Below the pieces are notes generated by a model. That model was not told where the DNA came from, did not search any database, and was given only the letters and a program-made list of their open reading frames with translations. The translations under genes and the position numbers were made by a program. A stretch of 64,000 bases of DNA from Candidatus Allochristensenella caecavium (GTDB lineage Bacteria > Bacillota > Clostridia > Christensenellales > QAND01). Of the stretch, positions 20,080-29,903 are shown one piece after another. Location of the stretch: assembly GCA_904397865.1 (NCBI GenBank), contig CAJFOS010000010.1, forward strand, positions 1 to 64,000, written 5' to 3'. How positions within the stretch are numbered: position 1 is the stretch's first letter; the number at the start of each line of letters is the position of its first letter.

Positions 20080-21402
20080 TCAACCGACAAACGCCGCATA
20101 AATCGCACGCACAGCGGTTTCAAAATCCTCTTCTTCCACCCCAACGATGATGTTGATTTCACTGCTTCCCTGGTCAATCATACGCACGTTCACGCCCGCT
20201 TCCGCCAGCGCTGTGAACAATGTCGCCGATGCGCCGACGCGCCGAATCATGCCGCGCCCCACTGTAGCAATCAGCGCCAGATTGCTGTGCATCTCCAACA
20301 CATCCGGATGAATCTCCTTCTGTAGTTCCTGAAGAATTGCGTCTCGCTTCCCTTCCAGCTGGCAATCCTGAATCACCAGCGACAGCGTGTCAATTCCGGA
20401 AGGCAAATGCTCAAATGAAACTCCATGGCGCTCCAGAATGCTCAGCACATGCCGGCCAAAGCCCACCGTGCCGTTCATCTGTTCCTTTTCCATATGGATG
20501 ACCGTAAACCCTTTTCGGCCCGCAATCCCCGTGATGCTGGTCTGCCTATCATCCGCATCGGTATGGGGAACAATCAATGTCCCTGGGTCCTGCGGCCGGT
20601 TGGTGTTGCGTACCCGGATGGGAATCCCCCGACGGCGTACCGGAAAGATGCTGTCTTCATGCAGGACTGAAGCGCCCATGTATGACAGTTCGCGCAGTTC
20701 CTTATACGAAATCATGGAAATCGTGCGCGGATTGTCCACGATGCGCGGGTCCGTCATCAAAAAGCCGGATACATCCGTCCAATTTTCATATAGCTCCGCC
20801 CCCACCGCGCGTGCCACAATCGCACCGGTGATATCGCTTCCCCCGCGCGAAAACGTTTTGATATGGCCATCTGGCAGCGCCCCATAAAAGCCGGGCACAA
20901 CCGCGCGCGGGTGTTTTTGTAATAACTCGCTGAGTTTTTTCTGCGTCGCCTCTTCATCCAAGTGCCCGTCTTGCTGGAACACAATCCCCTCTGCCGGGTC
21001 TACAAAATCATATCCCAGCAGATTGGCCAAAATCAGGCCATTGAGGTATTCGCCCCGGCTGGCCGCATAATCCGGTTCCGGGTCGGCCAAAATGGCCGCA
21101 TGCACTACGTGCAGGTGCGGTTCGATGGCAAAATGCGTCCCCAGCCCCTGGACGATGGATAGGTATCGCTCCTCCACCTGTGCGAACAACTCGTCAGCCT
21201 GGCGGACATCCCCGCGCAAAGCCGCCTGTTGGCAGTCATATAACAGGTCCGTTACTTTCCGTGTCAATCCCGGCGCTTTGCCCGGTGCAGATGGAATGAC
21301 ATATCGTCGTTCTTCATCCGCCTGGATAATGCCGGCCACCTTTTCAAACTGTCCGGCTGTCGCCAGCGAGCTTCCGCCAAACTTGGCTACGATTACACCC
21401 AT
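20080..21402 (-). CDS. lysC: Aspartate kinase
   Basis: Phosphorylates aspartate, the first step to lysine/diaminopimelate, threonine and methionine. 440 aa, monofunctional. N-terminal kinase domain begins VAKFGGSSLA, with SRGGSDITGAIVARA and NWTDVSGF in the middle; about residues 300-440 hold tandem ACT domains (ending SEINIIVGVEEEDFETAVRAI), expected to bind lysine or threonine for feedback inhibition. The arrangement is like the AK III group. GGGGGAACG precedes the ATG. Its promoter lies over the 3' end of the adjacent DUF1015 gene; the leader is too short for a lysine riboswitch. Confidence 0.95.
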   Translation of the reverse strand: MGVIVAKFGGSSLATAGQFEKVAGIIQADEERRYVIPSAPGKAPGLTRKVTDLLYDCQQAALRGDVRQADELFAQVEERYLSIVQGLGTHFAIEPHLHVVHAAILADPEPDYAASRGEYLNGLILANLLGYDFVDPAEGIVFQQDGHLDEEATQKKLSELLQKHPRAVVPGFYGALPDGHIKTFSRGGSDITGAIVARAVGAELYENWTDVSGFLMTDPRIVDNPRTISMISYKELRELSYMGASVLHEDSIFPVRRRGIPIRVRNTNRPQDPGTLIVPHTDADDRQTSITGIAGRKGFTVIHMEKEQMNGTVGFGRHVLSILERHGVSFEHLPSGIDTLSLVIQDCQLEGKRDAILQELQKEIHPDVLEMHSNLALIATVGRGMIRRVGASATLFTALAEAGVNVRMIDQGSSEINIIVGVEEEDFETAVRAIYAAFVG

Positions 21403-21450
21403 ATTCTGTTCGTTCCCCCTGCTTTTTTAAAGCCTGTTCATTAAGCATTT

Positions 21451-21480
21451 ATTATAGGGACGCGTATACGGATTTGTCAA
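21451..21480 (-). promoter_or_regulatory. lysC promoter overlapping the DUF1015 stop
   Basis: Minus strand TTGACA (21475-21480), 18-nt spacer, TATAAT (21451-21456): full consensus. The -35 overlaps the last codon and stop of the upstream DUF1015 gene. Confidence 0.85.
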
Positions 21481-22748
21481 TCCCGCCGAATGGCGCGCGC
21501 CTCCAGATAACACCGTTTTTCATCCGCTTCTCCCATGGAAAATGCCTTGCGCGGCAACGGGCCGGTCTGTGCCACCACGGGGAACAGGTCGCTTTTCTGT
21601 AGAACGGGCAGCAGGAAGCCGACGTTGTGGCCATTTTGGGCCAGACTGCGCGTCTCCGCTTCGCCATGGATATAATCAACGCTGGCCTGCGGATGCTGAC
21701 GCAGCATTTCGGCTATGACCACATCCGCCGTTCCGGATTCCACACTGCTGCAGGCAGGCACTGCGCAATCAAACGTCTGTTCGCCGCAAACAATTTGCAT
21801 CTTATGCAACGGCCCGTTTTCTCCCATCATGCCCAGCGCTTCAATCGCGTCCTGGACATCCTGAACGGTACAGCCAAATACCACCCGATGAATCGGTTCA
21901 AATACAATTCCCTGGTCGTGCAGATTGACCACTTCACATAACGCAAAACGCGCTGGATGTTCCTGCTGTTCCGCCTGGCTCAGCGTCGGCTTCAACTCTT
22001 CCCAATACGCCTTGGCCGTGGCCAGCGAATGGTTGCCGTCGCCCATGGCAAACAGCATGTGGTCGCCCTGTCCGCCATCCAGCGGCCCCTGCCACAGCGC
22101 ACTGAGTGCATGACGAACGCATTCTGCCTGTTCCGGCGCAACAAAATATCCCTCAATGGCGCCCATACCAAAGCCGAGCGCGCTGTCATACAACTTGGTG
22201 AACTGTTCCTTTTTCGCTGTCAGCGGCTCAATGACCGTGTGGTTCGGGTCATCCAGCAATACCATAATATGCGGCAATTCCAGCAACGCATTTCTGCGAA
22301 TCCGCAACCGGGGCGGAATGCGGGATGGAATCGTTCCTTCCGAGGCGCGAATTAACGTTTTAGCATCCGGCGCATAATCATAGCGTTCCAAGTCCAGCGC
22401 CATTAAAAGGCCGGTACGCGTCAGGTTGTTATTGGCAAACGTGCGCTGAATCAAAATCATGCCCGGGCCAATCGGTTCCAGCACGTCATGCAAATACTCC
22501 CGCATCGCATCCGCCGTCTTTGCGATGCGCTCTGTCACATCATCTGCTTCCAGATACACTTCCGGCAGTACCATATGCCGCGTAGACGGGGCCGCCCCAA
22601 TGGTCTGTTCCACCTGTTGCCAATACGCTGGGTCGCTGGTGTATTGGTCGCATGCAATCACGCACCATTTTTCCAATGATTTCCTCTGCTTGGGCAAGTA
22701 CATCGTGGGCAGAGAGATACCCATCTGCGCCCATGTATAATCCGCCAT
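21477..22748 (-). CDS. DUF1015-family protein
   Basis: 423 aa, member of the DUF1015 family, which is widespread in Clostridia and often near serine-biosynthesis genes; biochemical function unknown. Visible conserved segments: [12 protein letters not shown] near the N terminus, [24 protein letters not shown] in the middle and VDYIHGEAE toward the end. The GDGNHS motif suggests a nucleotide- or metal-binding active site. The start at 22748 ([10 protein letters not shown]) has AGGAGGAAG upstream. It is divergent from leuS with overlapping promoters and lies upstream of lysC. No serA or serC is present here. Confidence 0.85.
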   Translation of the reverse strand: MADYTWAQMGISLPTMYLPKQRKSLEKWCVIACDQYTSDPAYWQQVEQTIGAAPSTRHMVLPEVYLEADDVTERIAKTADAMREYLHDVLEPIGPGMILIQRTFANNNLTRTGLLMALDLERYDYAPDAKTLIRASEGTIPSRIPPRLRIRRNALLELPHIMVLLDDPNHTVIEPLTAKKEQFTKLYDSALGFGMGAIEGYFVAPEQAECVRHALSALWQGPLDGGQGDHMLFAMGDGNHSLATAKAYWEELKPTLSQAEQQEHPARFALCEVVNLHDQGIVFEPIHRVVFGCTVQDVQDAIEALGMMGENGPLHKMQIVCGEQTFDCAVPACSSVESGTADVVIAEMLRQHPQASVDYIHGEAETRSLAQNGHNVGFLLPVLQKSDLFPVVAQTGPLPRKAFSMGEADEKRCYLEARAIRRD

Positions 22749-22794
22749 TGTTTCTTCCTCCTGTTCAGCGGGGTTTTGCTTTGTCTTTCTTGTT

Positions 22795-22824
22795 AATATA
22801 CCATGCCGGTACATTGACATACAA
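22795..22824 (-). promoter_or_regulatory. DUF1015 gene promoter
   Basis: Minus strand TTGTAT (22819-22824), 18-nt spacer, TATATT (22795-22800). Its -35 shares base 22819 with the -35 of the divergent leuS promoter. Confidence 0.55.
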
Positions 22825-22844
22825 GGCGCAAACTATGGTATAAT
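22814..22844 (+). promoter_or_regulatory. leuS promoter
   Basis: TTGACA (22814-22819), 19-nt spacer, TATAAT (22839-22844). The leader to the start codon is about 60 nt, too short for a T-box. Confidence 0.7.
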
Positions 22845-22911
22845 ACTTTGTATATTTTTCGGAAGGCGTCGGCATGCCTGCCGGGCCGTCCCTTTGAAGG
22901 AGCTGGGCGCA

Positions 22912-25350
22912 TTGGATTACCGCGCAAATGAACAGAAATGGCAAAAGAGATGGAAGGACGCCAATCTCTATTCCTTTGATACGTCCAAGGTGGACAATAA
23001 ATTTTATGTCCTGGAGATGTTCTCCTATCCCTCTGCGGCCAAACTGCATGTGGGCCATTGGTATAATTATGGTCCTGCGGACAGTTACGCCCGCTTCAAA
23101 CGCATGCAGGGATATGACGTCTTTCATCCCATGGGGTTTGATGCATTCGGCCTTCCGGCGGAAAACTATGCCATCAAAACCGGCGTGCACCCCAAAGACA
23201 GCACCGAACACAACATGGCCATCATGGAAGAACAACTCCAGGCCATCGGCGGTTCGTTTGATTGGAATCATACCGTCAAGACTTGTGAACCTAAATACTA
23301 TCGCTGGACGCAGTGGCTGTTTTTGCAGCTTTACAAAAAAGGCCTGGCCTACCGCAAGGAGGCGCCGGTTAACTGGTGTCCTTCCTGCAATACGGTGCTG
23401 GCGAATGAGCAGGTCAACGAAGGCTGCTGTGAACGCTGCCATACGCCGGTGGTACGCCGCAACCTGACCCAATGGTTCTTTAAGATTACCGATTATGCAG
23501 AAGAATTGCTGGCGGACCTGAAAGACCTGGATTGGCCGGAACGCATTAAGGCCATGCAGACCAACTGGATTGGCAAGTCCGAAGGTGCACAGATTACCTT
23601 TGATATCGACGGCGGCGGCTCCTTTGATGTATTTACCACCCGCCCGGATACGCTCTTTGGCAATACCTATTGCGTGCTGGCGCCGGAGCATCCCCTTGTA
23701 GATGCGATTACCACGCCGGAACAAAAGGCGGCGGTGGATGCCTACCGCGATATGGCGGCGCATGCCTCGGATATCGACCGCCTGTCCACCTCCCGCGAAA
23801 AGACGGGCGTGTTCACCGGTGCATACTGCATCAACCCGGTCAACGGCCGTAAAGTGCCCATCTGGATTGCAGACTATGTGCTGTTCTCCTATGGTACGGG
23901 TGCTGTTATGGCTGTGCCCGCCCATGATGAACGCGACTACGAATTTGCCCAAAAATACGACCTGCCTATCGAACGCGTCATTCAGGGGCCGGACGATGTG
24001 CTTCCCTATACCGGCCCAGGCAAACTGGTTCATTCCGGCCCGTTGGACGGCATGGACAATACGGCCGCCAAAGCTGCAATGGTGGATTTGCTTAAGCCCA
24101 CGCAGCATGGCGAATTAAAAGTCAATTACCGCATGCGCGACTGGTTGATTTCGCGCCAGCGTTATTGGGGCGCTCCGATTCCGATGATTCATTGTCCGCA
24201 CTGCGGCGTCGTTCCGGTGCCGGAAGAACAGCTGCCGGTTCTGTTGCCCTATGACGTGGATTTTACGCCGGACGGCACCTCGCCTCTTCTCAAGCATGAA
24301 GGCTTCATGAATGTCAAATGTCCGGTCTGCGGTGCAGATGCCAAGCGCGACCCCGATACCATGGATACCTTTGTCTGTTCTTCGTGGTACTATCTGCGCT
24401 ACCCGGACTGTGACAATGATGAAAAGGCGTTTGATACCGCCTGGATTGATAAGATTCTTCCGGTCGATACCTATATCGGTGGCGCCGAGCATGCCTGCAT
24501 GCATTTGTTATATGCGCGCTTCTTTACCAAAGCGCTGCGCGATATGGGGCTTCTGCATTTTGATGAACCCTTTAAACGTCTGGTCAATCAGGGCATCATC
24601 CTCGGTTCGGACGGCGAAAAGATGAGCAAATCCCGCGGCAATGTCGCTTCGCCCGATGACTATATTAAGGTCTATGGCTCGGACGTCTTCCGCACATATT
24701 TGATGTTTGGCTTCAATTATGTAGAAGGCGGCGCATGGAACGATGACGGCATTAAGGCCATCGCTCGTTTCTTTGAGCGTGTAGAACGGTTGATTGAGCA
24801 CGTCTGTGAACGCGCAGCAGAGCCGCAGCCCAGTGCCGGCGCAGCGGATGGCAAGACGGAAAAGGAACTCCGATACATCCTTGCCTCCACCTTGCAGCGC
24901 GTCACGGACGATATCGAACGGTTCATGTTTAACACCGCCATCGCGCGCATTATGGAACTGGTCAACGCCATGTATAAATACATCGATAGTTGCGATGCCG
25001 CACACGTGCCGTTCCTGGTGGATGTCACCAAGCAGCTTGTCCTCATTCTGGGGCCGTTTGCCCCGCACTTTGCCGAGGAGATGAACGAGCGCCTTGGCGT
25101 ACAGAAATCCGTGTTCCAACAATCCTGGCCGGCATACAATCCGGACGACTTGGTCAAAGACGTGGTCAACATCGGGGTGCAGGTCAACGGCAAAATCCGC
25201 GCACGTATCGATTTTCGTCAGGATGCTGGTAAAGAGGAAATACAGAACATCGCCCTGGCCGATGAGAAGGTCAAAGCCGCGCTGGGCACCATGCAGGTAC
25301 AAAAGGTGATTGTGATTCCAGGCCGCTTGGTCAATATCGTAGCCAAATAG
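22912..25350 (+). CDS. leuS: Leucyl-tRNA synthetase
   Basis: Charges tRNA-Leu; class I enzyme with connective peptide editing domain. 812 aa, normal for bacteria. HIGH-type motif HVGHW in the N-terminal region, zinc-ribbon cysteines (CPSC...CCERCH and CPHCG...CPVCG), editing domain with TTRPDTLFG, and [10 protein letters not shown] as KMSKS loop. I place the start at TTG 22912 because AAGGAG ends 9 nt upstream; TTG 22894 precedes that site. A small hairpin follows the stop, then a PHP phosphatase gene. Confidence 0.97.
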   Translation: MDYRANEQKWQKRWKDANLYSFDTSKVDNKFYVLEMFSYPSAAKLHVGHWYNYGPADSYARFKRMQGYDVFHPMGFDAFGLPAENYAIKTGVHPKDSTEHNMAIMEEQLQAIGGSFDWNHTVKTCEPKYYRWTQWLFLQLYKKGLAYRKEAPVNWCPSCNTVLANEQVNEGCCERCHTPVVRRNLTQWFFKITDYAEELLADLKDLDWPERIKAMQTNWIGKSEGAQITFDIDGGGSFDVFTTRPDTLFGNTYCVLAPEHPLVDAITTPEQKAAVDAYRDMAAHASDIDRLSTSREKTGVFTGAYCINPVNGRKVPIWIADYVLFSYGTGAVMAVPAHDERDYEFAQKYDLPIERVIQGPDDVLPYTGPGKLVHSGPLDGMDNTAAKAAMVDLLKPTQHGELKVNYRMRDWLISRQRYWGAPIPMIHCPHCGVVPVPEEQLPVLLPYDVDFTPDGTSPLLKHEGFMNVKCPVCGADAKRDPDTMDTFVCSSWYYLRYPDCDNDEKAFDTAWIDKILPVDTYIGGAEHACMHLLYARFFTKALRDMGLLHFDEPFKRLVNQGIILGSDGEKMSKSRGNVASPDDYIKVYGSDVFRTYLMFGFNYVEGGAWNDDGIKAIARFFERVERLIEHVCERAAEPQPSAGAADGKTEKELRYILASTLQRVTDDIERFMFNTAIARIMELVNAMYKYIDSCDAAHVPFLVDVTKQLVLILGPFAPHFAEEMNERLGVQKSVFQQSWPAYNPDDLVKDVVNIGVQVNGKIRARIDFRQDAGKEEIQNIALADEKVKAALGTMQVQKVIVIPGRLVNIVAK

Positions 25351-25354
25351 CAAC

Positions 25355-25380
25355 AAAGCGGAGAAATCTTCTCCGCTTTT
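25355..25380 (+). terminator. Small terminator after leuS
   Basis: AAAGCGGAGA (25355-25364) pairs with TCTCCGCTTT (25370-25379), ending in a short T run. It may only partly separate leuS from the PHP gene that starts 35 nt later. Confidence 0.7.
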
Positions 25381-25413
25381 CATTTCATCTTCAACCGAAA
25401 GGGGCTGGCCTGT

Positions 25414-26214
25414 TTGTTTGATTATCATTTGCATTCCACCCACAGTGGCGATGGTCTTTCAACCGACCGTGTGCAGGTGCTCGCAGCGATTGACCGGGGG
25501 CTGAAGGAAATCTGTTTTACCGAACACCTGGATATCGACTTCCCTGTCAACGTGTGTTTTCAGCTCCATCTGGATACATATCAGCAGGATATCCGCGCCT
25601 TGGCGGAAGAATTTAAAGACCAAATCACCATCAAATGTGGTGTCGAGGTTGGCAATCAGAAACACCGCACCGATATCGTGGCCAAAACCCGCCAGTGGTT
25701 ACAGGGCCATTCCTTTGATTTCGTGCTCAGTTCGGTCCATTGGCTCTCCGGGTGCGATTATCACAGCCCCGAAGGCTGGCAGGGCGTCACGCGCAGCCAG
25801 GTATTCCGCGAATACCTGGGCGCTTTGTATCAATGCGCTCTGGACTATGCGGACTTTAACTGCTTGGGACACATTACCTATTATTCACGCTACTGCCCAC
25901 TCGAAGATAAGGAAATGATACTCAGCGATGCCCCGGAGGAATTGGAAGCTTTGTTCAAACTGTTGATTTCGCGCGGACAAGGCATTGAGGTCAATACCTC
26001 AGTATACGATAAATCCGGCTTCTTCCTGCCGGATTTGGATATCGTCCGCTTTTATCGCCAACTGGGCGGTGAAATCATCTCCATCGGTTCGGATTCGCAT
26101 ATCGGCGCGCGTACGGGTGCGAATATCGATGCCGGCTTGCAAATGCTCAAAGCCGCAGGTTTTGACCATGTCTGTACGTTCACCAACCGTCAGCCCATCT
26201 TCAACCGAATCTGA
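25414..26214 (+). CDS. PHP-domain histidinol-phosphatase (HisJ-like)
   Basis: Metal-dependent phosphatase of the PHP superfamily, 266 aa, related to HisJ/HisK histidinol-phosphate phosphatases. Motifs: DYHLHSTHSGDG at the very N terminus, TEHLD, CGVEVG, SSVHWL, LGHITYYSRYC, VNTS and SIGSDSHIG. The start is TTG 25414, read from AAAGGGG; without it the first HxH motif would be cut. It is more distant from the two tandem copies near 5-7 kb than those are from each other. So the window carries three PHP enzymes and only one hisC. It is cotranscribed with leuS only if the small terminator between is leaky. Confidence 0.85.
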   Translation: MFDYHLHSTHSGDGLSTDRVQVLAAIDRGLKEICFTEHLDIDFPVNVCFQLHLDTYQQDIRALAEEFKDQITIKCGVEVGNQKHRTDIVAKTRQWLQGHSFDFVLSSVHWLSGCDYHSPEGWQGVTRSQVFREYLGALYQCALDYADFNCLGHITYYSRYCPLEDKEMILSDAPEELEALFKLLISRGQGIEVNTSVYDKSGFFLPDLDIVRFYRQLGGEIISIGSDSHIGARTGANIDAGLQMLKAAGFDHVCTFTNRQPIFNRI

Positions 26215-26227
26215 AAAAGTATGCATC

Positions 26228-26260
26228 AAAAGAGCCGGCGTTTTGCCCCGGCTCTTTTCT
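26228..26260. terminator. Bidirectional terminator between the PHP and MATE genes
   Basis: AAAAGAGCCGG (26228-26238) pairs with CCGGCTCTTTT (26248-26258), flanked by A and T runs. Confidence 0.9.
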
Positions 26261-26261
26261 T

Positions 26262-27662
26262 TTAGGATTGGGGGAGTTTGGGAGGGTTTTCGGCTCCATC
26301 CGCATCTCCCGCTTGCATTTTTCCAAAAATCCCTTTGGCCTGCACCAAAAAAATACAGCAGGCAATCGTCGCACTTGTCAAGTCCGAAATCGGTTCGGCC
26401 ATATAAATACCCTGAAGCCCAAAAAAACGCGGCAAAATCATAGCCAGTGGAATCAGCAAAATTACTTTGCGCATCGTTGCAATAAAAATGGAAGTCTTGG
26501 CCCGTCCGATTGAAAGCAGCAGTTGCTGAATCGCATTTTGGGCACCCATGGCAAAAATGCCCAGAAAGAAGATGCGCATTCCCCATGTGGTGAGCGCCAT
26601 CAGTTCGGGGTCCCGGTTGAAAATCATCACAAACCATTGCGGCAGCAACATCATCACCGCCCACACCAGCACTGCAAACGATAGGCAGGCAATGAAAAAA
26701 AGCTTAAATGCCTGCTTCATCCGGTCATATTGTTTTGCCCCGTAATTATAGCTCAAAATCGGCTGTGCTCCCTGCCCCAGCCCCATGATAGGCATCATAA
26801 ACAACTGCATTGCGCTCATCATAATCGTCATCGAACCTACCGCCAAATCGCCGCCATATTGCCGCAGCCCTACATTGAGCGTAATCTGCACCAGGCTCTC
26901 CGTTGCCTGCATGATAAAGGGGGATAGCCCCAACGCCAGAATCTGTCCCGCCCGCCTGGCCTCGATACGCAAAAACGGTTTACGGATAGGAATGGCGTTG
27001 CGTTCACTGAATAAAAACCGCAATACCCAGGCAAATGAAATCGCCTGAGAAAGAATCGTCGCCCAAGCGGCGCCGGCTACATCCATATGGAAGACAAAAA
27101 TAAAAACCGGGTCCAGCACAATGTTGCAAATCGCGCCGATTAACACCGTTTTCATAGCAATCCCGGCTTGCCCCTGCGTGGTAATAAACGCATTGAGTCC
27201 CAGCGTCCCCATCACAAACAACGTACCGATGGTATAGACCGTCAGGTATGTTTCCGCATAACCAATCGTATCTGCACTCGCGCCAAATGCCAGCAAAATG
27301 GGCCGCTTGAAGCAAAAAATTACCACCATCAACAGCGCGCCGACGATAGAAAGCATCGTCGCGCAGTTGCCGATGATTTTTTCTGCACCCTCCTGGTCTT
27401 TGGCTCCCAGGCGAATGGCCGCCAGCGGCGCGCCGCCCATACCGACAAGCGAAGCAAACGCGGACATAATCATAATGATGGGCATCGCTACACCCAGTCC
27501 CGTCATGGCCAGCTTTCCTATTTCCGGAATATTGCCAATATACATCCGGTCTACGATATTATAAAGTACATTGACCAGTTGCGCCGCGATTGCCGGAACC
27601 GCCAGCTTGCGCAATAAATAGCCGACCGGTGCGGTCCCCAGTTCATTTTGTCTCTGTTCCAT
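26262..27662 (-). CDS. MATE-family efflux transporter (copy 1)
   Basis: Multidrug/toxic-compound extrusion family antiporter, 466 aa, about 12 membrane helices. Family features: LAVPAIAAQLVNVLYNIVDRM in the first helix, SFASLVGMGGAPLAA-type second helix (cited as GMGGAPLAA), and GLGQGAQPILSYNYGAK in the seventh to eighth helix region. Substrate unknown; MATE pumps use Na+ or H+ gradients. ATG 27662 has AGGA at 8 nt; ATG 27668 and 27677 are alternatives. A second MATE gene, different in sequence, lies directly upstream on the same strand but with a hairpin between them. Confidence 0.92.
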   Translation of the reverse strand: MEQRQNELGTAPVGYLLRKLAVPAIAAQLVNVLYNIVDRMYIGNIPEIGKLAMTGLGVAMPIIMIMSAFASLVGMGGAPLAAIRLGAKDQEGAEKIIGNCATMLSIVGALLMVVIFCFKRPILLAFGASADTIGYAETYLTVYTIGTLFVMGTLGLNAFITTQGQAGIAMKTVLIGAICNIVLDPVFIFVFHMDVAGAAWATILSQAISFAWVLRFLFSERNAIPIRKPFLRIEARRAGQILALGLSPFIMQATESLVQITLNVGLRQYGGDLAVGSMTIMMSAMQLFMMPIMGLGQGAQPILSYNYGAKQYDRMKQAFKLFFIACLSFAVLVWAVMMLLPQWFVMIFNRDPELMALTTWGMRIFFLGIFAMGAQNAIQQLLLSIGRAKTSIFIATMRKVILLIPLAMILPRFFGLQGIYMAEPISDLTSATIACCIFLVQAKGIFGKMQAGDADGAENPPKLPQS

Positions 27663-27756
27663 CCCCATGTTCCTCATCTCTGCCCTATGACGCTTATCAA
27701 ACTATATTTCTTTTATTATAGCGAAGTATCCCGTTATATGCACATCCATATTAAAT

Positions 27757-27783
27757 GCGCCCCGGTTCTGTTCGCCGGGGCGC
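27757..27783 (-). terminator. Hairpin after MATE copy 2
   Basis: GCGCCCCGG (27757-27765) pairs with CCGGGGCGC (27775-27783), a very stable stem. On the minus strand it is followed only by an ATTTAA tract, so termination may be partial. Confidence 0.65.
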
Positions 27784-27794
27784 AGCCATGACGG

Positions 27795-29159
27795 TCAAGC
27801 CGTTAAATGATGAATCCATTTTCCATTTTTTATCCTATGCCGGCCAACGAACATCTTTACCACTTCGCCCGGTACCGTAAATGCATACACCCATTGCGGC
27901 GGCACACCCAGTACATAGGCAGCCAACGCTACACCGGCCACCATCGAACACCACTGCATACCCGCATCCAACATCAGCGAAAAACGCACATCACCGCCGC
28001 TGCGCAGCAGCCCAATCACCAATACAAAATTGTGCACCAATATCGGCGAAGCAAATCCATAAATCCATACGTTATTACGCGCAATGGCTTTGGCTGCGGC
28101 GCTCGCCTCATAGATGGGGAACAGAATTGGCACCGCCAGATTCACAACCACACAAGCAATCGCCCCTACCACAAACGAAAGCCGCAAACAACGCCGCGCA
28201 TACAACTGTGCCGTCTCCTCCTCGCCCGCGCCGATGCGCTTGCCGCACAGCACGGCGCACGCGTTGCCCAGTCCTACATATAAAACAAACCCCATTTTAT
28301 CAAACACACTAAAAATGCTCATTGCCGCCGTCATCTGTGTACCCAGATGCGAATAGCACAGCGCTACAGTAAATTGCGCCATCGACCACAGACTCTCGTT
28401 TAAAAATACCGGAATCGCAATCTTAAAAAACCGTTTGACAAAATAGCGGTCGAATCCCAACAGCGGATAACGGCGGTCCGCCGTAGGCTTTTTCCATATA
28501 TGCGAAAGCGTCAACACAAGCGTCAAATCCACCACCAGCGAGGAAACGGTCGCTAAAGCCGCGCCCCGTACCCCCAACGCCGGCATACCCAGGTTTCCCA
28601 AAATCAACCCGTAATTAAGCACCGCATTGCAAGCCATGCCTGCCACCGCCGTCATCATCGGCAATTTCACATTCTCTGTGCCTCGCAAAATGGCTGCATA
28701 GACATAAGTTATACCCTGCATGGGATAAATGAAACACACCGTGGAAAGATACTCCGCCCCCAGTGCCAGCACCTCTGCGTCCTGCGTGAACAGCCGCAAG
28801 ATGGTCTGTGGCGTGAAAAAGCAAATTGCAAAAAAACTCCAACCGATGATTTGTCCGCCAATGAGCGCCAACCCCTGCGTTTTTCGGATGCTGGCCAAAT
28901 CCCGCTTCCCCCAGAATTGCGCGGTAAACGCCTGCGCACCACTGGTAATGCCAAACATGAACACATACATCAAAAAAGATACCTGGTTGGCTTGATACAG
29001 CGCTGCCAACGCATTGTCTCCCAGCACGCCCACCATCACATTGTCCAGCAACGTGATGGATGATTGCACGGCCTGCTGCAGCATCATCGGGATGGCCAAT
29101 TTCCACATGGTACGGATAAACGGGCGGTCATTCAATCCAAAATAATTTGCTACTGTCAC
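27795..29159 (-). CDS. MATE-family efflux transporter (copy 2)
   Basis: 454 aa, about 12 membrane helices. Segments typical of MATE proteins: WKLAIPMMLQQAVQSSITLLD at the first helix (cited in part), LGDNALAALYQANQVSF, TSGAQAFTAQFWGKRD and GLGNACAVLCGKRIGAGEE. It shares little with copy 1 beyond family motifs, so this is not a recent tandem duplicate. GTG 29159 is preceded by AGGTGAAGG. Export substrate unknown. No regulator gene sits beside the pair. Confidence 0.92.
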   Translation of the reverse strand: MTVANYFGLNDRPFIRTMWKLAIPMMLQQAVQSSITLLDNVMVGVLGDNALAALYQANQVSFLMYVFMFGITSGAQAFTAQFWGKRDLASIRKTQGLALIGGQIIGWSFFAICFFTPQTILRLFTQDAEVLALGAEYLSTVCFIYPMQGITYVYAAILRGTENVKLPMMTAVAGMACNAVLNYGLILGNLGMPALGVRGAALATVSSLVVDLTLVLTLSHIWKKPTADRRYPLLGFDRYFVKRFFKIAIPVFLNESLWSMAQFTVALCYSHLGTQMTAAMSIFSVFDKMGFVLYVGLGNACAVLCGKRIGAGEEETAQLYARRCLRLSFVVGAIACVVVNLAVPILFPIYEASAAAKAIARNNVWIYGFASPILVHNFVLVIGLLRSGGDVRFSLMLDAGMQWCSMVAGVALAAYVLGVPPQWVYAFTVPGEVVKMFVGRHRIKNGKWIHHLTA

Positions 29160-29273
29160 ACCTTCACCTAATCTCTACAATCCACTTTTCTTTACTATAT
29201 CGAAAAATCCAATTGAGAAAAAGCCTATACATTTTTGCATTCTTCTGTTATATTAGCATTCTCGATATTTTGT

Positions 29274-29304
29274 AAAGAAAACGCGGGTTCCCCGCGTTTT
29301 CTTT
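29274..29304. terminator. Hairpin between MATE copy 2 and the DUF6506-like gene
   Basis: AAAGAAAACGCGGG (29274-29287) pairs with CCCGCGTTTTCTTT (29291-29304), 3-nt loop, T run. It is the first of two tandem hairpins in this gap. Confidence 0.85.
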
Positions 29305-29312
29305 TTCCACGC

Positions 29313-29346
29313 AAAAAGGGGAATGACTGCAGCCATTCCCCTTTTT
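29313..29346. terminator. Terminator of the DUF6506-like gene
   Basis: AAAAAGGGGAATG (29313-29325) pairs with CATTCCCCTTTTT (29334-29346). It lies 12 nt past the stop of the minus-strand gene. Confidence 0.88.
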
Positions 29347-29358
29347 CATTTCCGTTCC

Positions 29359-29661
29359 TTATTTTGTAAATACCGCCTGCATCTTTTCCCTTTCGCTCGG
29401 CAGTGTCGTAACATGGCCGATAGGAATCGCGCCGTCAATGGCTTCAATCAGTTCGCGTACACGCGCTTCGCCAAATCCGCCGCATACTTCCAACGCATCC
29501 ACCCCTTCGGCCACCAGTTCTTTCGCAACAGCCTTTGCATCCTCCATGTCGTTGACGCCAATCATCCATACCTTGCTTCCTGGGCGTTCGATACTGACGC
29601 GGCTCACCTTGGAATCAAACCCCTTACCGATGACCAGATAGGCCAATGTAATCATACTCAT
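29359..29661 (-). CDS. Small DUF6506-like protein
   Basis: 100 aa, cytoplasmic, no membrane segment. Contains IGVNDMEDAKAVAKELVAEG and an ALEVCGGFGEARV segment followed by a short IPIGHVT strand, the pattern of the small alpha/beta DUF6506 family (assignment from memory). The Cys-Gly-Gly-Phe-Gly motif could be a ligand or active site, but function is unknown. An AAGGAGG site precedes the start; ATG at 29661 or the second Met two codons later are both possible. Single gene bracketed by terminators and a 240-nt upstream gap shared with fruA. Confidence 0.7.
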   Translation of the reverse strand: MSMITLAYLVIGKGFDSKVSRVSIERPGSKVWMIGVNDMEDAKAVAKELVAEGVDALEVCGGFGEARVRELIEAIDGAIPIGHVTTLPSEREKMQAVFTK

Positions 29662-29807
29662 TTGACATCCTCCTTCTTTCGTTGTTCAGTATAATATAAG
29701 CTCTTTCTTTTTGCAAGTTAATTCTTTCTTTTCGGAAGCATCTGGTCCTTTCCTACGCATTATTCTGATTTTTTTGCATTTTTTATATTTCTTTTCATGT
29801 TTTTCGG

Positions 29808-29836
29808 TTGATTGGCGCATCCTTACATCGTATGAT
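29808..29836 (+). promoter_or_regulatory. fruA promoter
   Basis: TTGATT (29808-29813), 17-nt spacer, TATGAT (29831-29836), about 67 nt before the GTG start. The 40 nt that follow contain TTTTGACAGT and a CGCTTAAGAG stretch that could hold an operator, but no clear palindrome is seen. Confidence 0.6.
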
Positions 29837-29903
29837 AGCTGTGTTTTGACAGTACACATCCGCTTAAGAGATGTCATCTACGCAATAGAGGAGGAACCTT
29901 ATT

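Noticed and set aside
21403-21450. Lysine riboswitch in front of lysC
   Set aside because: The transcript leader is about 45 nt, far shorter than the riboswitch.
22845-22911. T-box leader for leuS (and for alaS, metG)
   Set aside because: Leaders are 35-70 nt, too short, and no T-box consensus or terminator/antiterminator is seen.
26262-29159. Recent tandem duplication of the two MATE genes
   Set aside because: They share only family-level motifs and are separated by a hairpin, so they are not recent copies.
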